NCBI RefSeq assembly: GCF_900115345.1
Contig: NZ_FOWC01000001.1
Span: 1,426,001 to 1,490,000, forward strand
Direction of reading: 5' to 3'
Source of the DNA: Amycolatopsis rubida
GTDB lineage: Bacteria > Actinomycetota > Actinomycetes > Mycobacteriales > Pseudonocardiaceae
DNA: 64,000 nucleotides
Both the position numbers and the translations under genes were made by a program. The notes beneath the pieces are model-generated. The model saw only the letters and a list, made by a program, of their open reading frames with translations. It ran no database searches and had not been told where the DNA came from. Of the stretch, positions 18,251-27,502 are shown piece after piece (the stretch's first letter is position 1; each line of letters opens with the position of its first letter).

Positions 18251-20098
18251 TCAGCGCATTCCCAGCGCCCGCAAGGCGAAGTACACCTCGATGGACGTCT
18301 GCTTGATCGTCTCGGCGATCACCAGCGAGCCGTGGCCCGCGTCGTAGCGGTAGAACTCGTGGGGTGCGTCGCGCTTGGCGAGGCGGCCCAGGTAGTTCTC
18401 GATCTGCCGGATCGGGCACCGCGGGTCGTTGTCGCCGGCCAGGATCAGGACGGGGGCGGCGACCGCGTCCACGTACGTCAGCGGCGAGCACTCGCGGTAT
18501 ACCGCGGGCACGTCCTCCGGGGAACCGCCGAACAGGGCGCGGTCGAACGAGCGCAGCTGCTCCATCTCGTCCTCGTAAGCGGCCACGTAGTCGGCCACCG
18601 GCACACCCGCGACGCCAGCGGCCCACCGGGTCGGCTGGGTGCCCAGCGCCAGCAGGGTCAGGTACCCGCCCCACGAAGCGCCGTTCACCACGCACTTGTC
18701 CTTATCGGACAGTCCGCTTTCGACTGCCCAGTCGTGGACCGCCGCGACGTCTTCCAGCTCGGTCAGGCCCGGACGTCCCTCGATGGCGTCCCGCCACGCC
18801 GAGCCGTAGCCGGTGGAGCCGCGGTAGTTCACCTCGACCACGGCGAATCCGGCGTCCAGCCAGGTCGCGCGGTAGGCGGAGAACCGGTCCTCGTCGGCCG
18901 CGTGCGGGCCGCCGTGCAGCGAAAACACCGTCGGCAGCGGGCCTTCTGGAGCATCCGCGGGACGGGAGACCAGTGCGTGGATCCGGCCGCCGACGCCCTC
19001 GACGAACGCGTCGGTGACCGGCGACGAACCCGGCGCGCGCTCGCCTGGCGGTGTCAGCAGAACCGAGTCGGTGCCGTCGGCCGCGCGGGCACGGACCGCA
19101 GCGGGCTCGGCAGCGCTGGACCACGAGTACTCGATGGTTCCGTCCGGCCGCACGCCCGCGCCGCCGATCCGTCCGGCGGGAGTGTCCACAGCGGACAGCT
19201 CGCCGGTGTCAAGGTCGTATCGGTACAACGAACTGCGCGCCTCGTGGAAGTGCACGACGAGCAACGCGCGCGCGTCCGGATACCAGTCCGCGACGACCTC
19301 GCCGGGCAAATCAATCAGCAGTTCGGTTTCGGTGTCCGCCTGCACGTCCCACACCAGCAGTTCTTCGCGGCCGCGGCGTTCGTGCAGGACCAGCACGCGC
19401 TGGTCGCCCGGAAGCGGCGAGAACTCCAGCGCTTGCAGGCCTTTGCCTTCGCCGTCCCACTTCTCCGCGACGGTGGTGAACCCGTCGGTGGACAGCACTC
19501 GCAACGCCGGGTGCCGGGAATCGCCGTGCTCGGAATGGGAAATGGCGAGCAGGCTTTCGTCCCGCGACATCGACGCGATCCCGGCGTCGTCCGCGTGCTG
19601 GTAAAACCGCTCGGTTACGCCGTCGATTTTCGCGAACAGTTCGCTGCCGTCGTCGGTCGAAACGCCTGCCGCGATTACTCGCTGGCCGATTTCCAGACCG
19701 GCCGGGTATCCGTCGTGAATATCGGGCAGTGCTTTGCTGGCCGCGGAGCTGTCGCCGTCGAACGGCTGGCTGCGCCAGGACCCGAACTCGTCGCCGTCGG
19801 TGTCGTCGAACCACCAGATGGCTGTTCCGTCGGGCGAGGGCGTCGCGTGCAAGGTGCCGTTGGGCCGGTCGGTGACCCGCCGGTGACTGTCGGTGGCCCG
19901 GTCCCACGCGTAGACCTCCCATACGCCACTGGCGTTGGAGACGTACACGTTGGCCTCGGGTGCGTCGCGGGCCCATTCGGGCACCGAGATGCGCGGCGCG
20001 TGGAATCGCGCCAGCCAGCGTTTTTCGGCTTCGGGGTCGTCGAACAGGCGGTCCGGGACCACTGCGGGCGGATTTTGGTTGCCTGACTGCGTGCTCAC
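18251..20098 (-). CDS. S9-family prolyl oligopeptidase-like serine peptidase
   Basis: 615 residues. An N-terminal seven-bladed beta-propeller-like region (about 30-360, many W and D turns such as PDGTAIWWFDDTDGDEFGSW) precedes a C-terminal alpha/beta hydrolase domain. Catalytic triad: Ser in NGASWGGYLTLL (about 475), Asp in LAGDNDPRCP (about 550) and His in YDAGHGSLV (about 590). There is no signal peptide, so it is likely cytosolic and acts on short peptides. GTG 20098 is taken because it gives the conserved start and stays clear of the divergent methyltransferase promoter; the frame itself extends to 20170. Confidence 0.9.
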   Translation of the reverse strand: MSTQSGNQNPPAVVPDRLFDDPEAEKRWLARFHAPRISVPEWARDAPEANVYVSNASGVWEVYAWDRATDSHRRVTDRPNGTLHATPSPDGTAIWWFDDTDGDEFGSWRSQPFDGDSSAASKALPDIHDGYPAGLEIGQRVIAAGVSTDDGSELFAKIDGVTERFYQHADDAGIASMSRDESLLAISHSEHGDSRHPALRVLSTDGFTTVAEKWDGEGKGLQALEFSPLPGDQRVLVLHERRGREELLVWDVQADTETELLIDLPGEVVADWYPDARALLVVHFHEARSSLYRYDLDTGELSAVDTPAGRIGGAGVRPDGTIEYSWSSAAEPAAVRARAADGTDSVLLTPPGERAPGSSPVTDAFVEGVGGRIHALVSRPADAPEGPLPTVFSLHGGPHAADEDRFSAYRATWLDAGFAVVEVNYRGSTGYGSAWRDAIEGRPGLTELEDVAAVHDWAVESGLSDKDKCVVNGASWGGYLTLLALGTQPTRWAAGVAGVPVADYVAAYEDEMEQLRSFDRALFGGSPEDVPAVYRECSPLTYVDAVAAPVLILAGDNDPRCPIRQIENYLGRLAKRDAPHEFYRYDAGHGSLVIAETIKQTSIEVYFALRALGMR

Positions 20099-20124
20099 CC
20101 CTCGATCCTGCCACCTCTCACCCG

Positions 20125-20130
20125 TACTCT
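20125..20130 (+). promoter_or_regulatory. -10 box TACTCT of the methyltransferase gene
   Basis: Seven nt before GTG 20138, in the 39-bp gap between divergent genes. Confidence 0.4.
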
Positions 20131-20137
20131 GTGCGGG

Positions 20138-20881
20138 GTGCTGGAGGGTTACGCGCCGGGCTATGCCCAAGACGCGCTGTCAATGATGAACACGCGCACA
20201 GCGAGTGACCGCGCCGCGTTCGCCCAACAACTTTTCATCCCGGGCTCGCGCGTGCTGGACCTGGGCTGCGGCCAAGGCTCCATCACCGCCACTCTGGCCC
20301 CGAACTGCCACGTGATCGGCCTTGACATCCACCACCCCCTGCTCCCCGCTGCGTCCACAGTGGACTACATCAACGCGACCGCATACGCCCTCCCTTTCGC
20401 GACGGCGTCATTCGACGTTGTTTTTTCACACGCGCTCTTTGAGCACCTGGCAGACCCCGCCGCCGTACTGGCGGAAATCCGCCGAGTACTCCGCCCAGGC
20501 GGCCACCTGGCAATCTCCACCTCAGACTGGAGCCGAGCAAAAATCCGCCCTAGAACCGCAAACGTGGACGCCGCCCTGCGCGGCCACTACCTGCTTCGCC
20601 GCAGCTCCGGCGGCGACCCCTTTTCCGGCCGCACCATAGCCACAAAACTCGCCACCGCTGGCTTCACGAACATCACCGAACGCTCGCGCTACCGGGAAGA
20701 CCTCTCCTACCGCGCCCTGGCGACCTATGTAGAAGCCCGCCTGGCGGAAGCCCTCTCCAAGCCCCCCACGAAAGACCACGACCAACTAACCTCAGCCGCC
20801 CGCTCCGCCTGGTCCTGGACCCGCACCACCGCAATCGGCGACTTCCACCAATGCTGGCAAGAACTAACCGCCACCCGCTAA
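20138..20881 (+). CDS. SAM-dependent methyltransferase, class I
   Basis: 247 residues. SAM-binding motif I VLDLGCGQGSITATLAPN is at about 33-50, motif II acid VIGLDIHHPLL follows, then FDVVFSHALFEHLADPAAVL and IRRVLRPGGHLAIS (post-I motifs) of Methyltransf_11. The acceptor is unknown. The + strand here is unusually C- and A-rich, and the codons include many CCA, CTA, ATA and AAA compared with neighbours, which hints at a different mutational history or recent acquisition. Divergent from the S9 peptidase gene. Confidence 0.85.
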   Translation: MLEGYAPGYAQDALSMMNTRTASDRAAFAQQLFIPGSRVLDLGCGQGSITATLAPNCHVIGLDIHHPLLPAASTVDYINATAYALPFATASFDVVFSHALFEHLADPAAVLAEIRRVLRPGGHLAISTSDWSRAKIRPRTANVDAALRGHYLLRRSSGGDPFSGRTIATKLATAGFTNITERSRYREDLSYRALATYVEARLAEALSKPPTKDHDQLTSAARSAWSWTRTTAIGDFHQCWQELTATR

Positions 20882-20888
20882 TCCCCCT

Positions 20889-20919
20889 CGTGAGCGGCAA
20901 CCGGTACAAACACTCACGA
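20889..20919. repeat. degenerate copy of palindrome family A
   Basis: CGTGAGCGGCAACCGGT and ACACTCACG: the outer 6-bp arms (CGTGAG and CTCACG) match copies at 13217, 25321 and 27769, but the inner arms have decayed. Confidence 0.4.
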
Positions 20920-20958
20920 CCCCACCCCACCCTCCGCCGCCGCCGCACCTTCGGGGGT

Positions 20959-21004
20959 CCAGGGGGCGAGCCCCCTGGCGGGGGTCTGGGGGTCCGACCC
21001 CCAG
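20959..21004. repeat. two tandem GC hairpins (CCAGGGGGC-type)
   Basis: CCAGGGGGC-GA-GCCCCCTGG (20959-20978) and CTGGGGGTC-CGA-CCCCCAG (20986-21004). Back-to-back short-loop hairpins between the methyltransferase stop and the tRNA; likely transcription stops. Confidence 0.6.
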
Positions 21005-21017
21005 GAGATACAACGAA

Positions 21018-21065
21018 GTAAGGGCTCCCCGTCTGCGCTTTGTGCAGACAGGGAGCCCTCACTTA
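21018..21065 (-). terminator. terminator hairpin of tRNA-Pro (family B-like palindrome)
   Basis: GTAAGTGAGGGCTCCCTGTC and its near-complement form a stem of about 20 bp, five bases after the tRNA 3' end. The GTGAGGG-CTCCCT arm resembles palindromes at 30433 and 61244. Confidence 0.7.
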
Positions 21066-21069
21066 CCAG

Positions 21070-21143
21070 TCGGGGTGGCGGGATTTGAACCCACGACCTC
21101 CTCGACCCGAACGAGGCACGCTACCAAGCTGCGCCACACCCCG
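21070..21143 (-). tRNA. tRNA-Pro, anticodon CGG
   Basis: 74-nt cloverleaf: acceptor CGGGGTG pairs with CACCCCG plus discriminator A; D-arm GCGCAGCTTGGTAGCGTGC; anticodon stem CCTCG/CGAGG with loop TTCGGGT (anticodon CGG); T-arm GTGGGTTCAAATCCCGC. CCA is not encoded. Confidence 0.95.
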
Positions 21144-21172
21144 AGGTACTGCTTAGCGGGTCGGGAGTAAGT

Positions 21173-22153
21173 CTAGCGGACGGGTTTCGCGGCTTTGCGC
21201 GGGGCTGGTTTGCGGGGGTCGGGGGCGTCGGATCCGCGCGGGACCAGCGTCAACAGGCTGGCTTCCGGCGGGCAGGCGAAGCGAGCGGGGGCGTAGGGGG
21301 AGGTGCCGAGTCCGGCGGAGACGTGGAGCCACATGCGGGCTCCCCAGCGGGAGGCGCCGCGGGCACGGCTGCGGTCGAGTTCGCAGTTGGTGATGATGGC
21401 GCCGTAGCCGGGGATGCGGAGTTGCCCGCCGTGGGTGTGGCCGGCGAGGACGAGGTCGTAGCCGTCGGTGGCGAAGGTGTCGAGGACGCGTGGTTCCGGG
21501 GAGTGCGTGACACCGAGGCGGACGGCCGCGGTGGTGTCGGCGGGTCCGGCGATGTCGGAGTACCGGTCGCGGTGGAGGTGCGGGTCGTCGACGCCGGCGG
21601 CGAAGACGGCACGGCCGCCGACGTCGACCGTGCGGCGGACGTGGGTCAGGTCGACCCAGCCGTGCTCGACGAAGGCGGCGCGAAGGTCGCGCCAGGGCAG
21701 CTGGGTGCCGTGAATGCGCTTCTTTTTGCCGCGCGGCATCAGGTAGCGCGCGGGGTTTTTGGGTTTGGGCGCGTAGTAGTCGTTGCTGCCGAAGACGAAC
21801 AGCCCCGGCCGGTCCAGCAGCGGGCCGAGCGCGCGGAGCACGGAGGGGACCGCGGTGCGGTGGGAGAGGTTGTCGCCGGTGTTGACGACGAGGTCGGGTT
21901 CGAGCTCGTCGAGCGCGGCGACCCAGCGTTGCTTGGCTTGGTGACCGGGGAGCATGTGCAGGTCAGAGACGTGCAGGATGGTGAACGGCGGCGTACCGGG
22001 CGCGAGTACGGGCAACTCGGCGGTCCGCAAGGTCCAGCGGCGGCGTTCGATGCCGACGGCGTAACCGAGGGTGGCGGCCCCAAGGGCGATGGTCCCCACG
22101 GCCAACCGCTTCGCGGGGCCTCCGGGCGGACTGGCATTACCGAGCGTGCTCAC
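21173..22153 (-). CDS. membrane-anchored metallophosphoesterase
   Basis: 326-residue calcineurin-like phosphoesterase. An N-terminal hydrophobic helix (about 15-33, LAVGTIALGAATLGYAVGIE) may anchor it, followed by metal motifs LHVSDLHMLPGH (D-x-H), VNTGDNLSH (GD), GSNDYY (GNHE-like, here GSND) and VLAGHTHGGQLRIPG (GHTHGG). It has a basic Pro/Arg tail. It follows ponA2 after 378 bp, the same arrangement as Rv3682-Rv3683 in M. tuberculosis, so a cell-envelope role is plausible. Substrate unknown. GTG 22153 has a TATCCT box 7 nt upstream. Confidence 0.88.
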   Translation of the reverse strand: MSTLGNASPPGGPAKRLAVGTIALGAATLGYAVGIERRRWTLRTAELPVLAPGTPPFTILHVSDLHMLPGHQAKQRWVAALDELEPDLVVNTGDNLSHRTAVPSVLRALGPLLDRPGLFVFGSNDYYAPKPKNPARYLMPRGKKKRIHGTQLPWRDLRAAFVEHGWVDLTHVRRTVDVGGRAVFAAGVDDPHLHRDRYSDIAGPADTTAAVRLGVTHSPEPRVLDTFATDGYDLVLAGHTHGGQLRIPGYGAIITNCELDRSRARGASRWGARMWLHVSAGLGTSPYAPARFACPPEASLLTLVPRGSDAPDPRKPAPRKAAKPVR

Positions 22154-22160
22154 AAGGTCG

Positions 22161-22166
22161 AGGATA
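22161..22166 (-). promoter_or_regulatory. -10 box TATCCT of the metallophosphoesterase gene
   Basis: Seven nt upstream of GTG 22153; it implies a promoter separate from ponA2. Confidence 0.4.
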
Positions 22167-22487
22167 CGTGTTCGATCGGGTCGTCCGCTGTGGCCGGTGC
22201 CGGATGGCGTAGAGCGAAGGTCTCAGCGGTGTTCTCTCGACAGCCGGCGCGTCGTTGGCTCGAATTGGATCGGACCAGTCCGACAGAGATGCGGAGCCTG
22301 GCTATGGCAAGCACGATTCTCCTTTTGCTGGCCGCGTTCCCGTGGCACCGGGGGACAAAACCCTGGGCGCGGTTGTGGTGTTTTCGCTGGGGTGGCCCCT
22401 TTGCGAGCACTGGGACCGGGCTTTCCGATCGCGATCGTGCGGCTCTGCCGGATCGCGCTCAACGGCCGACGCTGAGCCCGGACAGGC
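22167..22487. other. spacer between ponA2 and the phosphoesterase, no gene recognised
   Basis: About 320 bp. A + strand frame at 22305 starts with a hydrophobic stretch (MASTILLLLAAFPWH), but its continuation is Arg/Trp-rich and there is no ribosome site. Nothing else was identified. Confidence 0.45.
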
Positions 22488-22524
22488 GAAACGGGGCGGA
22501 GATCGCGTCTCCCGCCCCGTTTTC
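22488..22524 (-). terminator. intrinsic terminator of ponA2
   Basis: GAAAACGGGGCGG and its complement CCGCCCCGTTTC, enclosing a second small stem GAGA-TCTC, eight bases after the ponA2 stop. Confidence 0.8.
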
Positions 22525-22531
22525 ACCGGAT

Positions 22532-24682
22532 TCAGTTGGTGTAAGCCGGATCCTCCGGCGGCAGCCCGACGATCGGCTGGTCCTTCATGATGTTCGTCAT
22601 CGCGCCGAACCAGGTCTGCGCGGGCGTCTTGCCGCCGAACATGTTGCCGGTGCCGCAGGTGTACACGTTGCCAACACCTCCGTAGCAGAGGCCGCCATTA
22701 CCGCCTTCGGGGCGGAACACCATCGCCGCACCGGCCATCTGCGGCGTCCCGGCCACGAAGGTCGCCGAACCGTTGTTCTGGGTCGTACCCGTCTTGCCGA
22801 CGAGCGGACGGTTCCAGCCAGCGTCCGCGGCGGCCTTGGCGGACGTGCCGCCGGGCTGGTCGTCCTTGCTCATCCCGACCGCCATGGTGTTCGCGAGGCC
22901 CTCCGGCACGACCTGCTCGCACGCAGCTTCCTTGACCGGCACCGGTTTGCCGTCGCGGTCGGTCACCGACGCCAGCGGGGTCGGCGGGCACCATTTGCCG
23001 CCGCTCAGGATGGTCGCGGCGACGTTCGCCATTTCCAGGCCGCTCGTCGGGCTGAAGCCGAGTGTGAACGCGCCCGTGCCCGGGTAATTGCCCTTGGGCC
23101 CGTAGGCCTGCGCCTGGGTCTGGTTCTTTCCCGGGTTGGTCGACTTCGGATCGACCGGTCCGCCGCCCTGGTTGCTCGCCATCGTCTCGCGCATGCCCAG
23201 TTTCGTCGCCATGTCGATGGCGGGCCCGGTGCTGCCGAGCTTGTCCTCCAGCGCCACGAACGCGGTGTTCGGCGAGGTCGCCAGTGCTTGCTGCAACGAA
23301 GCCGATTCGGGATAGCCGTTGCCCGCGTTGCCAACGCAGTACCAGCGAGTGTTCGGTGCACCGGTCGCCGGGCAGTGCGGCTGGCTGCCGGTGAAGACGT
23401 GCGAGACGTAGCTGTTGCCGACCGGGATGTTGCTGTAGATCCCGGCGATGTGCTGGTTCAGCACCGCCGCGGTGGTGAAGATCTTGTAGCTCGACCCCGC
23501 GCCGCCGGTGTTGAACACGCCGGACGGGAGCGCGTAGGTCGTCTGCCCTTGATCCGCGTCGATCCCGTAGTCCCGGTTCGCCGCGAGCGCCACCACTTCG
23601 TGCCGGTCCTTGCCGGGCCGGATCAGCGAAAGCGTGTTCGCGACGTTCTTCTGGGTTTTGTTCACCTGTTGCTCGGCCGAGACCTTCGCTTCGTGGTTGG
23701 CCTTCTCGTCCAGCGTCGTCTTGACCGTGTAGCCGCCGGTGTACAGCTGGTCCTCGGACATCCCGGCCTTGAGCAGATAGTCCTGGACGTACTGGCAGAA
23801 GAAGCCGTTCTCAGTCCCGGCCCCGGTGCAGTTCGACGCGGGCTTCTGCGGGGTGTCCGGCACCACGCCGAGCGGTTCGGCCTTGAACTTGTCCGCGTCC
23901 GCCTTCGCCAGCTTCTGGTTGCTGACCATCCGGTCGAGCACCAGGTTGCGCCGTTTCGTCGCCTTGTCCGGGTGGTTCCACGGGTCGAAGACGATCGGGT
24001 TGTTCACGATGCCCGCGAGCAGCGCGGCCTGCGGCACGGTCAGGTTCTCCGGCGTGGTGTTGAAGTAGGCGTGCGCGGCCGCTCCGACCCCGTAGATCTG
24101 CCGGGAGAACTCGACGATGTTGAGGTAGCCGGCGAGGATCTGGTCCTTCGAGAGCTTCGTCTCCAGGTTGATCGCGATCCGGGCTTCCTTGAGCTTGCGC
24201 GAGAGCGTCTGCTCCTGCGCCTTCGCCTGCCCGTTCTTGTCGCCCCGGTAGACGACGTTGATCAGGTAGTTCTTCACGTACTGCTGCGTGATCGTCGAGG
24301 CGCCCTGCGTGTCCCCGCCCGCGGTGTTGGAGACGGCGGCGCGCAGCGTCCGGCCCCAGTTCACCCCGTGGTGCTCGTAGAACGCCTTGTCCTCGGCAGA
24401 CAGCAGCGCCCACTTCAGCGCCGGGTTGATCTGGTCCGGGCGGACCGGGATCCGGTACTGCTTGTACAGCGTCGCGATCGGCTTGCCGCCGGAGTCGGTG
24501 ATAGTCGTCACCAGCGGCGGCGGGATGTCGGCGAGGTCGGACGACGTCTTGTCGACCGTTTCGCTCGCCTGGTTGGACACGACCCCCGCGGCGCCCACCA
24601 CCGGGAACATGATCCCGGCGACCAGCACCCCTGCCAGCAGGCACAGGCCGAGGAGCTTGAAAAGACCATCCGTTTTGCGCAC
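22532..24682 (-). CDS. ponA2: bifunctional penicillin-binding protein (class A)
   Basis: 716-residue class A PBP that polymerises and cross-links peptidoglycan outside the membrane. A short cytoplasmic start and one membrane helix (about 9-32) lead to a GT51 glycosyltransferase domain, with catalytic Glu about 97 in LLSAEDKAFYEHHGV and QGASTITQQYVKNYL. The transpeptidase domain carries SSYK (about 397), SPNTAF and KTGTTQNN (about 629). There is no C-terminal PASTA domain, which M. tuberculosis PonA2 has. GTG 24682 is supported by TACCCT 7 nt upstream. Divergent from whiB4 and followed by the phosphoesterase, as in mycobacteria. Confidence 0.95.
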   Translation of the reverse strand: MRKTDGLFKLLGLCLLAGVLVAGIMFPVVGAAGVVSNQASETVDKTSSDLADIPPPLVTTITDSGGKPIATLYKQYRIPVRPDQINPALKWALLSAEDKAFYEHHGVNWGRTLRAAVSNTAGGDTQGASTITQQYVKNYLINVVYRGDKNGQAKAQEQTLSRKLKEARIAINLETKLSKDQILAGYLNIVEFSRQIYGVGAAAHAYFNTTPENLTVPQAALLAGIVNNPIVFDPWNHPDKATKRRNLVLDRMVSNQKLAKADADKFKAEPLGVVPDTPQKPASNCTGAGTENGFFCQYVQDYLLKAGMSEDQLYTGGYTVKTTLDEKANHEAKVSAEQQVNKTQKNVANTLSLIRPGKDRHEVVALAANRDYGIDADQGQTTYALPSGVFNTGGAGSSYKIFTTAAVLNQHIAGIYSNIPVGNSYVSHVFTGSQPHCPATGAPNTRWYCVGNAGNGYPESASLQQALATSPNTAFVALEDKLGSTGPAIDMATKLGMRETMASNQGGGPVDPKSTNPGKNQTQAQAYGPKGNYPGTGAFTLGFSPTSGLEMANVAATILSGGKWCPPTPLASVTDRDGKPVPVKEAACEQVVPEGLANTMAVGMSKDDQPGGTSAKAAADAGWNRPLVGKTGTTQNNGSATFVAGTPQMAGAAMVFRPEGGNGGLCYGGVGNVYTCGTGNMFGGKTPAQTWFGAMTNIMKDQPIVGLPPEDPAYTN

Positions 24683-24689
24683 GAAAGCC

Positions 24690-24695
24690 AGGGTA
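24690..24695 (-). promoter_or_regulatory. -10 box TACCCT of ponA2
   Basis: Seven nt before GTG 24682; it decides the start codon in the absence of a ribosome site. Confidence 0.4.
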
Positions 24696-25019
24696 CTGAA
24701 GCCCCGTGTCGCCTTCGTGACCTAAGGGTCCGCGCGCCCCGGAGGCGATCATTAACGGGACCCCGTGTCGTGACCTTTGGTAACGGAATGCATGCTAGGT
24801 CTCGACGGAGGGAACCGAGGGACCCTACAGTCCGTCAACGTCTCACGTAGATGCCGACAGACGGAGCAGCCCGGGTGGGAGCCTGGCTGGTCCGGACGGC
24901 GGCAGCGGCACCGGGGAGGTGCCGTCACCGACGTGCGGCGCAGTGGGAAACGCTCGCGGGGGTGGGAGCGGGAGCTTCGCCTTCGCTGGTGCCATACACC
25001 AGATGAGGGAGCTGGGGGT
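24696..25019 (+). promoter_or_regulatory. whiB4 upstream region
   Basis: 324-bp divergent region. TGCTAGGTCT around 24793 is an extended -10-like element and would leave a long GC-rich leader of about 220 nt before whiB4. The whiB4 frame is open through most of this leader, but the product is Arg-rich and unlike WhiB. No separate gene was seen. Confidence 0.35.
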
Positions 25020-25313
25020 ATGCAAACCAATCAGGTTGGCTGGCGGGTCGATGCCTCGTGCCGGGACGCTGATCCCGACGGGTTGTTCGTGCGAGGCGCC
25101 GAGCAGAACAGGGCGAAAGCCGTGTGCATGGGGTGCCCGGTCCGCACCGAATGCCTCGCCGAGGCGCTCGACGGCCGGATCAATTTCGGAGTCTGGGGCG
25201 GGATGACGGAACGGGAACGGCGCGCCCTGCTGCGCCGTCGCCCGGACGTGACCAGCTGGACTGACCTGCTCGAAGCGGCGAAGCGGGACGCGCTGTCCGC
25301 CGCGGCGGGCTGA
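25020..25313 (+). CDS. whiB4: WhiB-family iron-sulfur transcription factor
   Basis: 97-residue Wbl protein. Four cysteines that bind [4Fe-4S] occur as SCRD, then CMGC and EC (VCMGCPVRTECLAEAL), followed by the G-V-W-G-G turn (INFGVWGGMTERERRALLRR) and a basic tail. The cluster senses O2/NO, and the apo form binds DNA in characterised members. ATG 25020 has GAGGGAG upstream; the longer frame to 24777 is not WhiB-like. The name follows position: next to and divergent from ponA2, and adjacent to two ArsA-type ATPases, as for Rv3681c. Convergent with the ATPase genes across a palindrome. Confidence 0.9.
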   Translation: MQTNQVGWRVDASCRDADPDGLFVRGAEQNRAKAVCMGCPVRTECLAEALDGRINFGVWGGMTERERRALLRRRPDVTSWTDLLEAAKRDALSAAAG

Positions 25314-25320
25314 ACCTGCT

Positions 25321-25362
25321 CGTGAGTGGCGATGCCGGTGAGAACCGGCATCGCCACTCACG
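25321..25362. repeat. palindrome family A, copy 2 (perfect)
   Basis: CGTGAGTGGCGATGCCGGT and ACCGGCATCGCCACTCACG, perfect 19-bp arms with a 4-nt loop, between convergent genes. The stop of the minus-strand ATPase gene (25358-25360) lies inside the right arm. Confidence 0.8.
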
Positions 25363-26476
25363 ACGTCAGCTTTATCCCGATGTCGCGCAGGCCTTCGAGG
25401 TCGTGCACGTCACCGGCGAGCGCGGGCACCCGGGTCAGTGGCACTTCCGGATGCGCGCGGGTGAAGCGCGCCAGCAGCCGGTTCTCGCGCTCGGCCAGCG
25501 CGACGCGGTCGGCGTGCAGCCGCAGCACGGCTTCGGCGAGCGGCGCGTTCTGCACCGACTCGGCGGCGGTCAGAGCTTCGGTCGCGGACAGCGGCGCGAG
25601 CACCGGGTGCGTGCGGTTGGCCACCAGACCGGCCAGCGGCATCGACTCTCCGGCGAGGCGCTCCACGAAATAGGACGCCTCGCGCAGCGCGTCCGGCTCC
25701 GGCGCGGCCACCACGAGGAACGACGTACCGGACGACCGCAGCAGCTCGGCGGTCTTGCGCGCGCGTTCGCGGAAGCCGCCGAACATGCTGTCGAAGGCCT
25801 GCATGAACGCGGACGCGTCGGCGAGCAGCTGGCCGCCGATGATCGTCGACACCGCCTTCGCGAACATCGAGAACCCCGCACTGACCACCTTGCGCAGGCC
25901 CCAGCCGCCCGCCTTCGCCGGGCCGGTGAGCAGCCGGATCATCCGGCCGTCGAGCGCGGTGGACAGCCGGGTCGGCGCGTCGAGGAAATCGAGCGCGGAC
26001 CGGCTCGGCGGCGTGTCGACGATGATCAGATCCCAGTCGTCGGTCGCCGCGAGCTGGCCGAGCTTCTCCATCGCCATGTACTCCTGCGTGCCGGAGAACG
26101 ACGTGGAAATGGTCTGGTAGAAGGGGTTCTGCAGCAGCTGCTCGGCCCGCTCGGGCCCGGCGTGCACGCGCACCATGTCATCGAACGTGCGGCGCATGTC
26201 GAGCATCATCGCCCACAGTTCGCCCTTGGGCTCGAAGCCCTCGACCCGCACCTGCTTGGGATGATTGCCCAGTTCGCGCAGCCCGAGCGCCTGCGCGAGC
26301 CTGCGTGCCGGGTCGATCGTGAGCACCACGGTCTGCCTGCCGCGTTCGGCGGCCCGCAGCGCGAGCGCCGCGGCGGTGGTGGTCTTGCCGACGCCGCCGG
26401 AACCGCAGCACACGATCACGCGGCTGGCCGGGTCGTCGAGGAGGGCGTCCACGTCGAGCATCGTGTCGGCGGGCAT
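25358..26476 (-). CDS. ArsA/GET3-like ATPase (Rv3680-type)
   Basis: 372-residue P-loop ATPase of the anion-transporting ATPase family. The deviant Walker A is [20 protein letters not shown] (about 23-42), then [14 protein letters not shown] (switch region) and [19 protein letters not shown] (DTPP switch II). Unlike arsenic pumps, no arsB or arsR lies nearby and no metal-binding Cys triplet is seen, so a chaperone or targeting role is more likely. ATG 26476 overlaps the stop of the partner ATPase by one base, so the two are co-translated and probably form a heteromer. The same pair flanks whiB4 in mycobacteria. Confidence 0.88.
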   Translation of the reverse strand: MPADTMLDVDALLDDPASRVIVCCGSGGVGKTTTAAALALRAAERGRQTVVLTIDPARRLAQALGLRELGNHPKQVRVEGFEPKGELWAMMLDMRRTFDDMVRVHAGPERAEQLLQNPFYQTISTSFSGTQEYMAMEKLGQLAATDDWDLIIVDTPPSRSALDFLDAPTRLSTALDGRMIRLLTGPAKAGGWGLRKVVSAGFSMFAKAVSTIIGGQLLADASAFMQAFDSMFGGFRERARKTAELLRSSGTSFLVVAAPEPDALREASYFVERLAGESMPLAGLVANRTHPVLAPLSATEALTAAESVQNAPLAEAVLRLHADRVALAERENRLLARFTRAHPEVPLTRVPALAGDVHDLEGLRDIGIKLTS

Positions 26477-27480
26477 CAGCGCACCCCCTGTTCGTGCAGC
26501 GTTTCGGCGAGTTCGTAGAGCGCGGCGACGTCAACGCCCTCGGTGAGGTCCGGCAGCTCCAGCGTCGGCAGATCGGCCTCGGCGAGCTGTTCGCGGGCCC
26601 GCTGTTCGGCGGCGACGCGGACGGCGTGCTCCACGGTCTCCTCCACGAGCGCCTCCAGCGTCGCCTCCGGCAGGTTCAGCCCGGCCGAGGCGAGGCCGGA
26701 GCGCACCCGGTCGGCGTCTACCCGGCCGTCGGCCGCCGCGGTCACCGAACGCGCGGGCAGCCGCGGCGGACGGACCCGGTTCACCAGCACGGCGCCTGGT
26801 CGCAGATCGGCTCCGTCCAGTTCGGCCACCGCTTCGACGGTCTCGCGCACCGGCATCTCCTCCAGCAGCGTGGTGAGGTGCACGGCGGTCTCGCCGGAAT
26901 GCAGCAGCCGCACCACGCCGTCGGCCTGGCCGCGGATCGGGCCGGTCTTGGCGAGGTCGGTGAGCGCCTTGGTGACGTCGAGGAACTTCACCACGCGCCC
27001 GGTCGGCGGCGCGTCGACCACGACCGCGTCGTAGGTGTGGCGGCCGTCGGATTCCGTGCGCCCGACGCATTCCTTGATCTTCCCGGTGAGCAGGACGTCG
27101 CGCAGGCCCGGCGCGAGCGTGGTGGCGAACTCGATCGCCCCCATCCGGCGCAGCGTCCGCCCGGCGAAACCGAGGTTGTAGAACATCTCGAAGTATTCGA
27201 GCAGCGCCGCTTCGACATCGATGTGCAGCGCGCGCAGTTCGCCGCCGCCGGGGACCGACGCGATCCGCTGTTCCGCGTACGGCAGCGGTTCGGTGTCGAA
27301 GAGCTGCGCGATGCCCTGGCGGCCCTCGACCTCGATCAAGAGCACCCGGCGGCCGTTTCGGGCGAGCGCGAGACCGAGCGCCGCGGCGAGCGTGGTCTTG
27401 CCGGTTCCGCCCTTGCCGGTGACGAAGTGCAGCCGGGCCCTGGCGAGCTCGTCGGTCCAGCCAGCGGAGGGTGTGGTCAC
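26476..27480 (-). CDS. ArsA/GET3-like ATPase (Rv3679-type)
   Basis: 334 residues, first gene of the ATPase pair. Walker [21 protein letters not shown] is at about 19-38, then [39 protein letters not shown] (switch II) and a helical C-terminal lobe with [20 protein letters not shown]. Its pocket differs from its partner (DAPP instead of DTPP), which suggests two non-equivalent subunits. GTG 27480 has TAGTGT 7 nt upstream and no ribosome site, so the operon mRNA appears leaderless. Membrane-protein insertion or redox sensing have been suggested for the mycobacterial homologues; nothing here proves a role. Confidence 0.88.
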   Translation of the reverse strand: MTTPSAGWTDELARARLHFVTGKGGTGKTTLAAALGLALARNGRRVLLIEVEGRQGIAQLFDTEPLPYAEQRIASVPGGGELRALHIDVEAALLEYFEMFYNLGFAGRTLRRMGAIEFATTLAPGLRDVLLTGKIKECVGRTESDGRHTYDAVVVDAPPTGRVVKFLDVTKALTDLAKTGPIRGQADGVVRLLHSGETAVHLTTLLEEMPVRETVEAVAELDGADLRPGAVLVNRVRPPRLPARSVTAAADGRVDADRVRSGLASAGLNLPEATLEALVEETVEHAVRVAAEQRAREQLAEADLPTLELPDLTEGVDVAALYELAETLHEQGVR

Positions 27481-27487
27481 ACCCTCA

Positions 27488-27493
27488 ACACTA
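27488..27493 (-). promoter_or_regulatory. -10 box TAGTGT of the ATPase operon
   Basis: Seven nt before GTG 27480. Confidence 0.4.
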
Positions 27494-27502
27494 AACCGGT
27501 GT

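Noticed and set aside
22305..22550. ORF starting with a hydrophobic MASTILLLLAAF stretch
   Set aside because: The continuation is Arg/Trp-rich, it runs into the ponA2 terminator and stop, and no ribosome site is present.
21323..24850. 1175-codon open frame on the + strand
   Set aside because: Antisense to the phosphoesterase and ponA2; composition typical of a shadow frame.
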